Source of the DNA: Candidatus Peribacterales bacterium
GTDB taxonomy: Bacteria; Patescibacteriota; Gracilibacteria; Peribacterales; Peribacteraceae
Direction of reading: 5' to 3'
DNA length: 64,000 nucleotides
Assembly: GCA_020058765.1 (NCBI GenBank)
Contig: JAGVDM010000005.1
Span: forward strand, 1-64,000
The position numbers and the translations under genes are program-made. A model generated the notes under the pieces. The model saw nothing but the letters and a program-made list of their open reading frames with translations, did no database searches and was not told the DNA's origin. Position 1 is the first letter of the stretch. The number at the start of each line of letters is the position of its first letter. Below, one piece after another: positions 16,186-25,246 of the stretch.

Positions 16186-16662
16186 TCACATTGTGGTGGC
16201 ATTCTTTCGCATAGTCTTTTCGAACACAGCGGCGGCAATGGCAACAGCAGCGCTGCCGACCATAGCAAAGAGCCCCATGGCGACACCGCCGGTAATATCA
16301 TCTTTGCCGTACATGCTGAAGACGATGGAAACTTCCGCGATGAGAACGAGTGCGATGAGGGAGAGCGCACAGTACTTGATTGTCCGCACAGCTCGCAGGG
16401 AATGTGGGGAGAACAGTCTGTTCTGACCAATATACCCAAGCAGCAGAAACGCTTGGTAGAGCGCTACAAAGAACGGAGTGGACGCGGCGTATACGTACGC
16501 CAGGAACGGATCATCGAGGTAAATTTCCGAAAGCGTGGTGGCATTGGCATTCACACCTTCCAGATGCGGTTCCCACAGCATCGCCACAAACGTAGCGATA
16601 CCAATGAGCACGATCACCGCCTTGAGAAACACTGTTTGCGTGCGCGAAATGTGAATAGTCAT
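16186..16662 (-). CDS. DUF2975 membrane protein (downstream copy)
   Basis: 158 residues with four transmembrane helices, beginning MTIHISRTQTVFLKAVIVLI. The central PFFVALYQAFLLLGYI and the following basic loop are typical of DUF2975. Its function is unknown. The family is linked to adjacent XRE regulators, and a role as membrane anchor or sensor is a guess. It is paralogous to the upstream gene, sharing FLKAV(I/L)VLIGIA and ALYQAFLLL. Confidence 0.8.
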   Translation of the reverse strand: MTIHISRTQTVFLKAVIVLIGIATFVAMLWEPHLEGVNANATTLSEIYLDDPFLAYVYAASTPFFVALYQAFLLLGYIGQNRLFSPHSLRAVRTIKYCALSLIALVLIAEVSIVFSMYGKDDITGGVAMGLFAMVGSAAVAIAAAVFEKTMRKNATTM

Positions 16663-16670
16663 AGAAGAGG

Positions 16671-17165
16671 TTAGACTGTTAAATCGTTCTCCATCTTAAT
16701 GAGGAGGGCGCTGTGCAGAAGTTTCTGCAGTACCGCTGCAAAGGTCGCAACCACGAGCGGGGCACACACGAAGGCCAATGCGATTGCACCAAGGCCCGGT
16801 GCATCATCCAGCTCGGCAATGATCATCGCCAGCGGCAAGCCCATGGCATACAGGATGCTCATGGCAATTGCGCAGTACTTTATCTTCACAAGCGCACTGA
16901 TCGCCGTTTGCGAGAATGCAATGTTCTTATCGATCAACTGCAGCAACAGAAATGCTTGGTACAGCGCAAACAAGAATGGAATGGGTGTGAGGTAGAAACC
17001 CAGCAGCCCCGGGTAAGACACGGTATTCAGCTCTGGCACGGCCAAGATTTCCCTCCCGATCAGAGGGAAGAAGAATACACACAGTGCAAGTACAGCGATG
17101 CCTATGAGCACAAGAACCGCCTTGAGGAACAGAGTGGAAACGGCATTGATGGACGTAGCTTTCAT
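16671..17165 (-). CDS. DUF2975 membrane protein (upstream copy)
   Basis: 164 residues with four transmembrane helices. The start MKATSIN at 17165 is chosen because it aligns with the start of its paralogue immediately downstream (TLFLKAVLVLIGIA against TVFLKAVIVLIGIA). A further in-frame ATG at 17201 is possible. It is first in the operon with a second DUF2975 gene (8-base gap) and the XRE regulator. Two diverged DUF2975 copies before one regulator suggest a local duplication. Confidence 0.75.
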   Translation of the reverse strand: MKATSINAVSTLFLKAVLVLIGIAVLALCVFFFPLIGREILAVPELNTVSYPGLLGFYLTPIPFLFALYQAFLLLQLIDKNIAFSQTAISALVKIKYCAIAMSILYAMGLPLAMIIAELDDAPGLGAIALAFVCAPLVVATFAAVLQKLLHSALLIKMENDLTV

Positions 17166-17215
17166 GCGGGAGAAGTAAATGATGTGCGGATATGCAAACA
17201 TAGAATTTATCGAAT

Positions 17216-17235
17216 TACAATAAAAATATATTGTA
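17216..17235. promoter_or_regulatory. Inverted repeat upstream of the DUF2975/XRE operon
   Basis: TACAATA (17216-17222), spacer AAAATA, TATTGTA (17229-17235), a perfect 7-bp arm repeat in an AT-rich stretch. It is a plausible operator for the XRE protein of the same operon. Confidence 0.45.
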
Positions 17236-17275
17236 TTTCAATCAATGTCTACACTCCAACTTCACGTGCATCACA

Positions 17276-17644
17276 TCATGCAATTTTCTTCACGAATTCA
17301 CAGCGCAGCACGATCGCCGTCCCGTTGAGCTTGCAGTCGATCTCGTCGGGATTACCAGTGAGCCTGATGCTGGACGCCTTGGTGCCAATTTTCAACACTG
17401 TGGACGACCCGCGCAGTTTCAAATCCTTGATGAGCACGACCGTATCGCCATCCTTGAGCACGGTACCGTTGCTGTCTTTCGCAACGACCTCGGGGGCACC
17501 GTCAACATCCGCTTTGCCGTGCTTTCCGTCTGCGCATACACATTCTTCCATCATCTCCCATTGGGCAGAACATCCGCTTGTTTCGCAAACACCGATCTGC
17601 TCGAGGGTTCCACCGCAACTGCCTTTACACACAAAATGGGTCAT
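17276..17644 (-). CDS. PhnA/YjdM-like zinc-ribbon protein
   Basis: 122 residues. The C-terminal 70 residues (VAKDSNGTVLKDGDTVVLIK through EIDCKLNGTAIVLRCEFVKK) match the PhnA domain, an SH3-like beta-barrel. The N-terminus carries a Cys-rich zinc-binding region (FVCKGSCGGTL, GVCETSGC, EECVC). Despite the name, a role in phosphonate use is not established for the family. ATG at 17644 or 17653 could start it. It stands alone between the DUF2975 operon and a DUF1801 gene. Confidence 0.8.
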   Translation of the reverse strand: MTHFVCKGSCGGTLEQIGVCETSGCSAQWEMMEECVCADGKHGKADVDGAPEVVAKDSNGTVLKDGDTVVLIKDLKLRGSSTVLKIGTKASSIRLTGNPDEIDCKLNGTAIVLRCEFVKKIA

Positions 17645-17770
17645 GCCATGCATCGTACACCGGAAAATCCTTTCATTCGAGCGTGTGTTCCGTGGTCTCT
17701 TTCCGCACTAAGGAATACGTGTGATGCAAGAAATGCAGTGGCTCGAAAGGAATTTCTGTAGAATCCGCTC

Positions 17771-18160
17771 ATGCAGCAAGATATCCGTGACTACCACGAT
17801 TCCCTCTCGGCAGAAGACAAAGAGATATGCGACGTGCTGGCTGGTGAAATACTGCGTGCACTGCCCGACGCCCAATACAAGATTTGGCACAGGCACCCAG
17901 TGTGGTTCTTGGATGGGAACCCGATTGTTGGGTACCACAAACTGAAAGACTGCGTGCGATTACTCTTTTGGAGTGGCCAATCGTTTCATGAAGCTGGTCT
18001 CCACAAAGAAGGGAGCTTCAAAGCTGCAGAAGCTCGGTACACTTCGGCAGAGCAAATATCGAAGGATGACCTCACCCGTTGGCTCAAGAAATCTAAAGAC
18101 ATCCAGTGGGATTACAAAAACATCGTGAAGCGAAAGGGGCTACTGGAAAGACTGCGATAA
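17771..18160 (+). CDS. DUF1801 family protein
   Basis: 129 residues, beginning MQQDIRDYHDSLSAEDKEIC. The pattern KIWHRHPVWFLDGNPIVGYH and KLKDCVRLLFWSG, ending in a basic helix, resembles DUF1801/YdhG-type proteins, small alpha/beta proteins of unknown role. TAGAAT (17759-17764) 6 bases upstream supports the start. A second, diverged DUF1801 gene lies at 19277-19714. Confidence 0.75.
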   Translation: MQQDIRDYHDSLSAEDKEICDVLAGEILRALPDAQYKIWHRHPVWFLDGNPIVGYHKLKDCVRLLFWSGQSFHEAGLHKEGSFKAAEARYTSAEQISKDDLTRWLKKSKDIQWDYKNIVKRKGLLERLR

Positions 18161-18191
18161 TAGTTGTAGTTCTGCAAGTAATCGATATTCC

Positions 18192-18232
18192 ATGGGCTGA
18201 ATCGCTCAAAACACTAAGGCAGTGCAGCCCAT
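18192..18232. repeat. Inverted repeat after the DUF1801 gene
   Basis: ATGGGCTG (18192-18199) and CAGCCCAT (18225-18232) are exact inverses around a 25-base loop. No T-run follows, so it is at best a weak terminator between convergent genes. Confidence 0.3.
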
Positions 18233-18328
18233 TTACGAGATAAACACACTGATGTTCCAACCGATATTGAGCGAGAGCTCATGATTTCCTAGTAATTGAC
18301 TGTGATATGCACGAACGATCGAACATTT

Positions 18329-19237
18329 TTATTTGGACTCGTATGCTTTGCGCAATGCGGCAAGATCGAATTTCTTCATCTGGAGGAATGCTTTTGTAAC
18401 ACGGTCAACGGCAGCCTGATCGCCACTCTCCATCATTGCGTCCATGGCGGACGGAGTGATCTGCCACGACACGCCGAAGCGGTCTTTAAGCCAGCCGCAC
18501 TGTTCGGCTTCCGACACGGCGGAAAGCGTGTTCCAGAGCGCATCGATCTCCTCCTGATGCTCGCAACGCACGAGCAGGGAAACCGCTTCGTTGAAAACAA
18601 ACGCATGCTTGTGTGCGCTGTCCATCGCTGCAAACCACTGTCCTTCAAGCTGGAAGTCGGCGAACATCACGTTCCCCTCTTTGTCCGGTTCCATTCCCGC
18701 GGGGTAACGTGCAGTCATACCACGCTTAGCACCCTGGAAAGCGGATACATAGAAATCGATTGCTTCATTTGCCTTGCCGCACACGTCGCCCACAAAGAGG
18801 AGCGACGGAATGATGGGCGGACGAGATTCCCCTGCGGGATCGGTGAGGATGAGCTGCCAGGAAACGCCATACTTGTCCTGGATCCATCCATACCGCTTAC
18901 TGAAGGGATATTCGCCAATCTCCATAAGTGCCTTCCCACCATCGGAAAGCTTGTCCCATAGGGCATCTAAATGTTCGCGTGCTTGCGGATCAGCTGATGG
19001 ATCAAAATTGAGCATGAACGAGATCGACGGGTTGAGCGTGAAGTACGGTCCCGCGCTGATGGACATGAACTCGTACCCCCACAATTGGAACCGCAACACA
19101 TCACAATCACCGGACGGCGTGTTCTTGAGGACAGATGCATGAAGGATTTTCGAGTCGCCGCCGAACACGTCGACATAGAACTCTGCTGCTTCCTTTGCCT
19201 GTGTATCGAACCAAAGATGCGGGACGATTTTCTGCAT
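18329..19237 (-). CDS. Two-domain VOC (PhnB-like) protein
   Basis: 302 residues made of two similar VOC domains. The first opens IVPHLWFDTQAKEAAEFYVD and contains KYGVSWQL. The second opens IPSLLFVGDVCGKANEAIDF and contains RFGVSWQITPS. This is the PhnB / '3-demethylubiquinone methyltransferase-like' family, whose members usually have one domain of about 150 residues, so this is a tandem fusion. Enzymatic activity is unknown. The start MQKIVPH is favoured over a GTG eight codons upstream because TACACT lies just before it. The start coordinate may be off by one base. Confidence 0.8.
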   Translation of the reverse strand: MQKIVPHLWFDTQAKEAAEFYVDVFGGDSKILHASVLKNTPSGDCDVLRFQLWGYEFMSISAGPYFTLNPSISFMLNFDPSADPQAREHLDALWDKLSDGGKALMEIGEYPFSKRYGWIQDKYGVSWQLILTDPAGESRPPIIPSLLFVGDVCGKANEAIDFYVSAFQGAKRGMTARYPAGMEPDKEGNVMFADFQLEGQWFAAMDSAHKHAFVFNEAVSLLVRCEHQEEIDALWNTLSAVSEAEQCGWLKDRFGVSWQITPSAMDAMMESGDQAAVDRVTKAFLQMKKFDLAALRKAYESK

Positions 19238-19276
19238 TGGCAAAGTGTAACACATTGGCACTGATGGACCACGGAG

Positions 19277-19714
19277 CTATTTTTTTGCGTGCTCCCCTGC
19301 CCCAGCGAGCCCAAGGTTCTTCTCTGCTGCCTTTAAAACTTGTTTCAATGTATCGATATTGATGTCGCTTACGTTTTTGAAACGGATGCAACTTTTACCA
19401 ACACTCACTTTTCCGAGCTCCTTTTTGTACTTTTCGGCGAGGTACTGACCATCAACCACGGCACAAACATACAGACTGATGTATTGCTTCTGATTGGCGA
19501 GCGCAATCACTGGCCATTCAATCATCTCCTTCTTGTAATTCTTGTATGGAAACGCGCCATAACCGAGCATGTTGTACGAAAAGTATGGTTTGAGTTTTGG
19601 CACGGTTTTTTGAATAAAAGCATGCAGGTATTCCATAGCCCCGCGTCGATCGGCAGGGACAGCCTGCAGATACTCTTTCACAGTGGCAGCCTTTGTAGGC
19701 TTGAACATATTCAT
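19277..19714 (-). CDS. DUF1801 family protein (second copy)
   Basis: 145 residues starting MNMFKPTKAATVKEYLQAVP. The motifs FSYNMLGYGAFPYKNYKKEM and KVSVGKSCIRFKN with a final Lys-rich helix fit DUF1801. It is only distantly related to the copy at 17771-18160. The start at 19714 is set by TAGAAT (minus strand, 19725-19730) 10 bases upstream; the longer open frame upstream is not coding. It is divergent from the giant protease gene, with a shared 87-base promoter region. Confidence 0.75.
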   Translation of the reverse strand: MNMFKPTKAATVKEYLQAVPADRRGAMEYLHAFIQKTVPKLKPYFSYNMLGYGAFPYKNYKKEMIEWPVIALANQKQYISLYVCAVVDGQYLAEKYKKELGKVSVGKSCIRFKNVSDINIDTLKQVLKAAEKNLGLAGAGEHAKK

Positions 19715-19801
19715 AGACCTCTCAATTCTACAGTCTTTGTCATCAATTGTTGACCTATTCACAAAAGTGGTAAGCTCGATCACATTCCTTCCAGTTCTCC
19801 T

Positions 19802-22800
19802 ATGCGCCTCTCCCGTACAAGCCTGACCGTTGCGACATTGCTCTCGCTCACAGCTCAACCGCTGCTTGCAGCGCAAGATAGCGCCGCCACCCTCACATTC
19901 CCCTCGCCGATCGTGCTCACGCCCGATTCGTCTGCAGCCGACGTGCTGCGGCAGTCGGAGAATTTCGATGGCGAGGAGCTCACGGTGGGTGACGATATCT
20001 ACGTTTTCGATGAGAATGATCACCTCCGCATCAAGCCGAAAATCGGCTTCTGGTGCTGGCTACTGCGCAGTTGTACCAAGGGCGACGAAAGTGCAGTTGT
20101 CGTGGATCAGGAAGAAGCAAAAACCATCGTACAGAACATAGTGATACCCGATATTCAGCTGGAAATGCAGAGGGAAACAGGACGCGTGCTGCCACTGCTG
20201 GGTTTTTCGTGGCCCAAACTGCTTGGTGCCGGAACGGTAGTGGAGCGGATGTTCTCGCAGAACGCGCCGGTGAACGTGTCAGAAGATTCATGGTTCTTCT
20301 TCCTCGATCTCGATCCGCATGCGGGCTGGGGGCACCGCGCGGAATATGTACTGGTAGATGCAGCAACGGGGGACGTCTTCCGCAAGCGCGTGTTCTCGCC
20401 ACCAGTACTGGATGGCGAAACATGGTACGTATCGGTGGAGGAACGCTTCGATTCCCCGGATCGCTTCTTCCCGACTTCGATCGATGATCTACCTGCTGCC
20501 GGCGACTGGCCGCTTGTGCCAGAGTCAGAGAGTGCAGCGGATGATCCAGAACCAGAACTGCTTTCGGGCACAGAGAATATGCATACGTACCCAAGCATCG
20601 CGTCGCTGCTGCTCCGCGGGATTGACGAAGCATCTGCTGCCGGTACACAACCGTGTGCGGAACCGCGGAAGAAAGTGGCGATCGTCATCAATGGCGAACA
20701 CCCCGATCACGCAAAGCCCGGCGGCTACCAAGATGGTAAGAGCTTCCAAGCTGCAGCAGGTGCTGCCATGGGTATGTTCCGTCGGCTTGGTGTGCAATCC
20801 GGTGATATGCACTACATGAACCCGCAAACACACCCCACGCTCGCAGAGGTGAAGAGCGAAGTTGATCGGATCATCGCCACCATTGATCCATGCGACAAAC
20901 TCTTCTTCTATGTGGGAGGGCACGGCACCATTACCGATGAAGATGATGATGACAAGCCCGATTCCCTCTCGTCATCTATTACCTACAATGGCTCCACGAA
21001 GGGATACATGAACAAGGGTCGCGGTGGAGACTTGTCGATTGCTGAAACACTGGAACAAGTGAAGGCGAAGGATGTGAACATCATTCTCGACAGCTGCTTC
21101 TCTGGGTCATTCCAAGAGCTCGCTGAACAGCAAGCCGTGAGCCCGCAAGATGGCTCCACATGGCATGTGTTCACCTCGGCAGATAAAGATCATCCATCCT
21201 ATGGCGATGACGATCCTTATCGCGCCGGCCCATATATGGAAACACTATGGTATTGCGTTGCTCTCAAAATGCGGGAGATCCAAAACCCCACGATAGAACA
21301 AATAGAAGCTGCGATGCGTGAATGCCAAAAAGAGATGGCAGACAATCCGGAGCCCGGCAATCTGGCACCTGAGCAACCGAGCAGTGTGATCAGCACGGTT
21401 ATCACACTCGAAACCGGATCGCGCAGTGTGCAGGAAGGTGATGAAGACTCGACGACATCGTTCAACATCACACTAAAGCGCAGCAATACTCTTCGTTCAT
21501 TCGAGAACATCCCCTACTACATCTACGTGCCCAGTGAACCTGCTGCAAATCAGGCGACCGCAGGGCGTGATCACGAGAACATTCGTGAGAACCGCGCAAT
21601 GACTGCAAGTCTCACGGGAGACAGCTTGAGCACCACCATCTCGATTGGTGTCTATGGAGACAATGAGGTGGAAGGCGACGAAGTGTTCTACATCTGGTTC
21701 CCAACTCTGCATCAGATGGTGCTGGTAACGATCGTTGATGATGACAAACCAGAAGAGCAAGCCAGTGTTCCGCCACAAACATCTATCCCCCAAGAAACAG
21801 CTGTTGTCACGCTTCCTCCGATCGTTATGGACGGGAGTACTGCAGTTGGCTTGGACTACGTGATTGAATGGACGGAGGAAGAGCTGAATGAAGCGCCACA
21901 AGCTGGCGGCGACGGAACGATCACTATTGATATGAATGACCTTAAGGTCGGCGCGGGTGAAACTGTCACGGTCGATGTGATGGTAGAAGGCGGTGAAGGT
22001 GCAAAACCTGCACCGATCACCGTGAAGCTGTGTGACCCGTGTGAAAATGAGCGGCTTGCAGTGGAAAACAAGGCGAAAGAATGCGAGCAATTAAGCGCAC
22101 AGGCAACTGCGGCAGAAACCGCTATTGGAGCGGCTCAAGGCGAAGTGGCAACGGCTCAAGCCGATCTTGCCGCCGCAGAAGCAGCATTGGATACGTTCAA
22201 CAATCCACGCAGTTCTGCATCTTCCGATGGGCGCACAACCGATTCCACAGATTTGCGCATCATGGAAGCCTACAACCGCTCCCTCTGGTCGCAGTACGCT
22301 AACGGCGAGCTGACTGCACAAGAACTGGAGGCGAAGTGGGAGCAGGGCTTGAGCGACGAGGAGCGCCAGCGACTGCGCGAAGAGGAGCAGCAACGGCTCG
22401 AAGACGAGGTAGCCAAAGCCATTGATCGTTTGGATGCAGCGGAAACCGCGCTTGCGCAGCGTCGTGCAGCGAAAGAAGCGGCAGATGCAGCAGCTGCCGC
22501 TTGCAAAGCTGAGCTGGAGGCACTGCGCAAAGCATACGAAGACTGTGTAAAGGAACACTGCACACTCGCTCCAGAAGACATGAAATTCTCGGTCACGATG
22601 GATGTACGCATCATCGATAAATACGACTGGAATATTCCCGACTATTCACTCGAATTTGAAGAAGCTGATCCCGTGGTTGAAGAGGAAACAGATGATACGG
22701 AGAGCTTCTGGTGCGAGTGGTTTGGCCTCTTCTGTGACGAAGAGGAAGAGATGGATTTTGATGATTCGGAAAAACCGAAAGATGGCGATGAAGATCCCGA

Positions 22801-24115
22801 AGATGATCTTGATGATTCGGAACAACCGGAAGATGGCGATGAGAACACCGAAGAGGATTCGGATGACCCCTATGAGGGCAATGAGGAGGGAGCGCAGAAT
22901 GAGGAATGTACGGTAGGGGCAGATGCTGATGCTTGTGGCTTCGCGTGTGAAGTGGACTGCGTCATCGAATACACAAGACCCAACGGGAAAGGGTGTTACA
23001 CATGCCCCAATCTCAAGGATGTGTTCGTGCCGTGCGACGGACCCACACAAGACCAATCCACATGCGACAGGGGGTGCCCACGGATTTGCGAGCTCACGTA
23101 CACACGCGCCGATGGGCGGGGTTGCTACACATGTCCTACCAAGTCAGAAGAATGCGAAGCGCCCACTTTGCCCATGGAGGATTGCCGAAAAACGTGCAGT
23201 GGTACATGCGAAAATTCCTACACGCTCAGCAGCGGTACGGAATGTGTCACGTGCAAGGAAAACCTTGTAGCACCTCGCTATGAATGCGATGGCTCCACCA
23301 CAACGTTCGACGAATGCCTTTTCTCATGCCGGGAAAATGACAGTGAATCCTGTGAGAAGGTATACATGCGCCCAGATGGCGTGGATTGCTATGAGTGCAA
23401 GAAGCAGCCAACAACTACAGTCCCTGCACAGTGCCCGAACGGTACATCGGAACTCGCTGCGTGCGAAGACTTCTGCACCGAAGACGGAGGCGAATGCAAA
23501 AAAGCTTCTACTCGATCCGATGGCGTGAGCTGCTACCGATGCGAGGACAAGCCAGTCACCACGCCACCACCCAGCTGCCCTGCAAATTCCGCAAGCCTGC
23601 ATGATTGCCAGGAAATGTGCCCAGAGGATGGTAGTTGCACACCCATAAGCGGTGAGTGCTACCGCTGCGACGTACTCACCTGCCCCAACGGCACAACGAA
23701 GAACGAGTGTCCGTCTTCCTGCCCCAACGGATGTGACGTTGCAGCGCAGCAGGGTGATACCACATGCTACAAGTGCAAGCAGAGCTGTGAAGACGTCTGT
23801 GCGGGTCAGGGCTACGCACAGGTGGGCATCGACTGGTCCAACTACATCCAGAGCTACATTTCGGAATACACATGCGTATCGGGAGCTTCCATTGGCATTC
23901 AGCAAGCGACCATTGGGAGTTGCGTGTGCTCGAATCAGCCGAGCATCACCATGAATACCACCGTGCCAATCTGCAAAGGCACGCCGTGTGGAGATGTAAC
24001 ATGCGGCAGCTCAACAAGCTGCCCAGTGGAAGGCGGCACCGTCACGGTGAACTGCAACTGGAGTGGCTGGCAGAAAGTAGACGTGAACCAATTCAAACCA
24101 GTCATCGGCCAGTAA
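19802..24115 (+). CDS. Giant secreted caspase-like protease with Cys-rich repeats
   Basis: 1437 residues. A signal peptide (residues 1-24, ending LLAA) is followed by about 250 residues of unknown fold. Residues about 285-500 form a caspase-like (clan CD) domain, with KKVAIVINGE opening it, His374 in YVGGHGT and Cys432 in LDSCFSGSF as the catalytic pair. A Calx-beta-like stretch follows (about 540-645, VQEGDEDSTTSF..DDDK). Residues about 745-925 form an Ala/Glu-rich coiled coil. An acidic Asp/Glu linker follows with a duplicated DDSE(K/Q)P(K/E)DGDE unit. Residues about 1035-1335 hold seven Cys-rich repeats of the form C-x3-C-x(2-5)-C..GxxCYxC. The C-terminus has further Cys pairs. No membrane anchor or sortase motif is seen. 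Caspase-like specificity cannot be told from sequence. Confidence 0.85.
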   Translation: MRLSRTSLTVATLLSLTAQPLLAAQDSAATLTFPSPIVLTPDSSAADVLRQSENFDGEELTVGDDIYVFDENDHLRIKPKIGFWCWLLRSCTKGDESAVVVDQEEAKTIVQNIVIPDIQLEMQRETGRVLPLLGFSWPKLLGAGTVVERMFSQNAPVNVSEDSWFFFLDLDPHAGWGHRAEYVLVDAATGDVFRKRVFSPPVLDGETWYVSVEERFDSPDRFFPTSIDDLPAAGDWPLVPESESAADDPEPELLSGTENMHTYPSIASLLLRGIDEASAAGTQPCAEPRKKVAIVINGEHPDHAKPGGYQDGKSFQAAAGAAMGMFRRLGVQSGDMHYMNPQTHPTLAEVKSEVDRIIATIDPCDKLFFYVGGHGTITDEDDDDKPDSLSSSITYNGSTKGYMNKGRGGDLSIAETLEQVKAKDVNIILDSCFSGSFQELAEQQAVSPQDGSTWHVFTSADKDHPSYGDDDPYRAGPYMETLWYCVALKMREIQNPTIEQIEAAMRECQKEMADNPEPGNLAPEQPSSVISTVITLETGSRSVQEGDEDSTTSFNITLKRSNTLRSFENIPYYIYVPSEPAANQATAGRDHENIRENRAMTASLTGDSLSTTISIGVYGDNEVEGDEVFYIWFPTLHQMVLVTIVDDDKPEEQASVPPQTSIPQETAVVTLPPIVMDGSTAVGLDYVIEWTEEELNEAPQAGGDGTITIDMNDLKVGAGETVTVDVMVEGGEGAKPAPITVKLCDPCENERLAVENKAKECEQLSAQATAAETAIGAAQGEVATAQADLAAAEAALDTFNNPRSSASSDGRTTDSTDLRIMEAYNRSLWSQYANGELTAQELEAKWEQGLSDEERQRLREEEQQRLEDEVAKAIDRLDAAETALAQRRAAKEAADAAAAACKAELEALRKAYEDCVKEHCTLAPEDMKFSVTMDVRIIDKYDWNIPDYSLEFEEADPVVEEETDDTESFWCEWFGLFCDEEEEMDFDDSEKPKDGDEDPEDDLDDSEQPEDGDENTEEDSDDPYEGNEEGAQNEECTVGADADACGFACEVDCVIEYTRPNGKGCYTCPNLKDVFVPCDGPTQDQSTCDRGCPRICELTYTRADGRGCYTCPTKSEECEAPTLPMEDCRKTCSGTCENSYTLSSGTECVTCKENLVAPRYECDGSTTTFDECLFSCRENDSESCEKVYMRPDGVDCYECKKQPTTTVPAQCPNGTSELAACEDFCTEDGGECKKASTRSDGVSCYRCEDKPVTTPPPSCPANSASLHDCQEMCPEDGSCTPISGECYRCDVLTCPNGTTKNECPSSCPNGCDVAAQQGDTTCYKCKQSCEDVCAGQGYAQVGIDWSNYIQSYISEYTCVSGASIGIQQATIGSCVCSNQPSITMNTTVPICKGTPCGDVTCGSSTSCPVEGGTVTVNCNWSGWQKVDVNQFKPVIGQ
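22754..22843 (+). repeat. Tandem 51-base repeat inside the protease gene
   Basis: Two near-identical blocks start at 22754 and 22805, 51 bases apart, sharing GATGATTCGGAA and GATGGCGATGA. They encode the acidic linker unit and are a likely site of repeat-number change. Confidence 0.8.
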
Positions 24116-24214
24116 TTTCAGTCGCATTCCTGCTCCATGCGTGCCCAACTGAGTGCGCATGGAGCTTGTGTGTATTGGGCAACACATAGCGCACAAGCAT
24201 GCTATGATGTGCGC

Positions 24215-24475
24215 ATGCGATTTCCTACAAAAATAGGTACGGCACTCGCTGGTGCGTACATTGTGCTGTGTGGAGTGCTCATTGGCACGCAAGGGCTCTT
24301 TGGCGAGAGCTTCATTGCCATCATCCTCGGGTTACCCTGGAGCATGGCATTCGCCTATTTCGAATTCGGAAATGTATCCGGAGCCCTGCTCTATGTATTG
24401 GTGCTCGCGCCAATGGTACTGAACGCAGCGTTGCTCTACTGGATCGGACTATTGATCAGCAAAATATTCCGGTAG
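24215..24475 (+). CDS. Small three-helix membrane protein
   Basis: 86 residues beginning MRFPTKIGTALAGAYIVLCG, with about three hydrophobic helices and a short basic tail (KIFR). No family recognised. TATGAT (24203-24208) sits 6 bases before the ATG at 24215, the leaderless arrangement, which rejects the longer frame that begins 26 codons earlier. Confidence 0.65.
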   Translation: MRFPTKIGTALAGAYIVLCGVLIGTQGLFGESFIAIILGLPWSMAFAYFEFGNVSGALLYVLVLAPMVLNAALLYWIGLLISKIFR

Positions 24476-24508
24476 AAACCGCTGCCGCTAAGGCGAGAAT
24501 ACAAAATC

Positions 24509-24536
24509 CTCCGGCGCACGTTTCCGCACGCCGGAG
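24509..24536 (-). terminator. Hairpin downstream of the SLH protein gene
   Basis: CTCCGGCG (24509-24516) and CGCCGGAG (24529-24536) form an 8-bp stem. On the minus strand it is followed by GATTTTGT, a weak U tract, so it probably ends the SLH transcript. Confidence 0.5.
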
Positions 24537-24551
24537 AACAACTGCACACAG

Positions 24552-25211
24552 CTATTTGATCGTACTGAATTTTGCAGATGCTTTGTCTTCTCTGTCTGCC
24601 TTGAGGCGGAAGACCATTTCTGCCATTTCGCCACGCGTAAGTGTCTGATCGAAGCGCTTGATGCTTGTTGGGATCGCGTTGAGGTCAGAGAGGCGCTGCA
24701 CATAAGGGCGGTACCAGAATTCTCCTGTGTCCTTTTTCTCGATCTGAAGGGAGAACACGTTCGAGAGAATTTTGGCTGCTTCCACGAAGTTGATGGATTC
24801 CGCAGGACGATAGGTGCCATCTGGATAACCATCAATGATCTTTTTCACCTTGGAGTAGCACACTTCTGGAGCGTACCAAGCATCCCTTGCGACATCCGGG
24901 AAGAAGATGATTGCAGAAGACCCAGAGACGTTTTCTGGGATGCAATTACTTAAATTATTTGTATCCAAGATGAACGGATTCACAATGAATTTCACAAATT
25001 CGGCACGATTCACGCGGTTTTCCGCTTTGAATGTGCCGTCCAAGTACCCTTTCAGGACGTTTTGCGTTCGAAGGTATTCGATACCTTCATAGTATGTGCT
25101 GCCTTCTGGCACATCTGTGAACGGCTGCTGCGAGAATGCGGAATCCTGTGCAAAGGCGCCAGTGGTAATAAAGAGTGAGCCGATGATGCCGAGACTAAGC
25201 ATGTGTCTCAT
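24552..25211 (-). CDS. S-layer homology (SLH) domain protein
   Basis: 219 residues. A signal peptide (MRHMLSLGIIGSLFITTGAFA) is followed by three SLH repeats, each with a FxDV..xxYYxGI..GYxDGTF pattern: QPFTDVPEGSTYYEGIEYLR, FFPDVARDAWYAPEVC with IDGYPDGTY, and a third with LTRGEMAEMVF. SLH domains bind secondary cell-wall polymers of monoderm cells. With little else in the protein it may be a pure anchoring or wall protein. The start at 25211 follows a pyrimidine-rich leader. The stop codon faces a small membrane protein gene. Confidence 0.85.
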   Translation of the reverse strand: MRHMLSLGIIGSLFITTGAFAQDSAFSQQPFTDVPEGSTYYEGIEYLRTQNVLKGYLDGTFKAENRVNRAEFVKFIVNPFILDTNNLSNCIPENVSGSSAIIFFPDVARDAWYAPEVCYSKVKKIIDGYPDGTYRPAESINFVEAAKILSNVFSLQIEKKDTGEFWYRPYVQRLSDLNAIPTSIKRFDQTLTRGEMAEMVFRLKADREDKASAKFSTIK

Positions 25212-25246
25212 ACAGAGAGGGGGGAAAGAGAATGAGGGGTGATTCC

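Noticed and set aside
22908-23800. Possible CRISPR-like or DNA repeat array in the Cys-repeat region
   Set aside because: The repeats are at protein level, of uneven length and diverged in DNA. There are no constant repeats with unique spacers.
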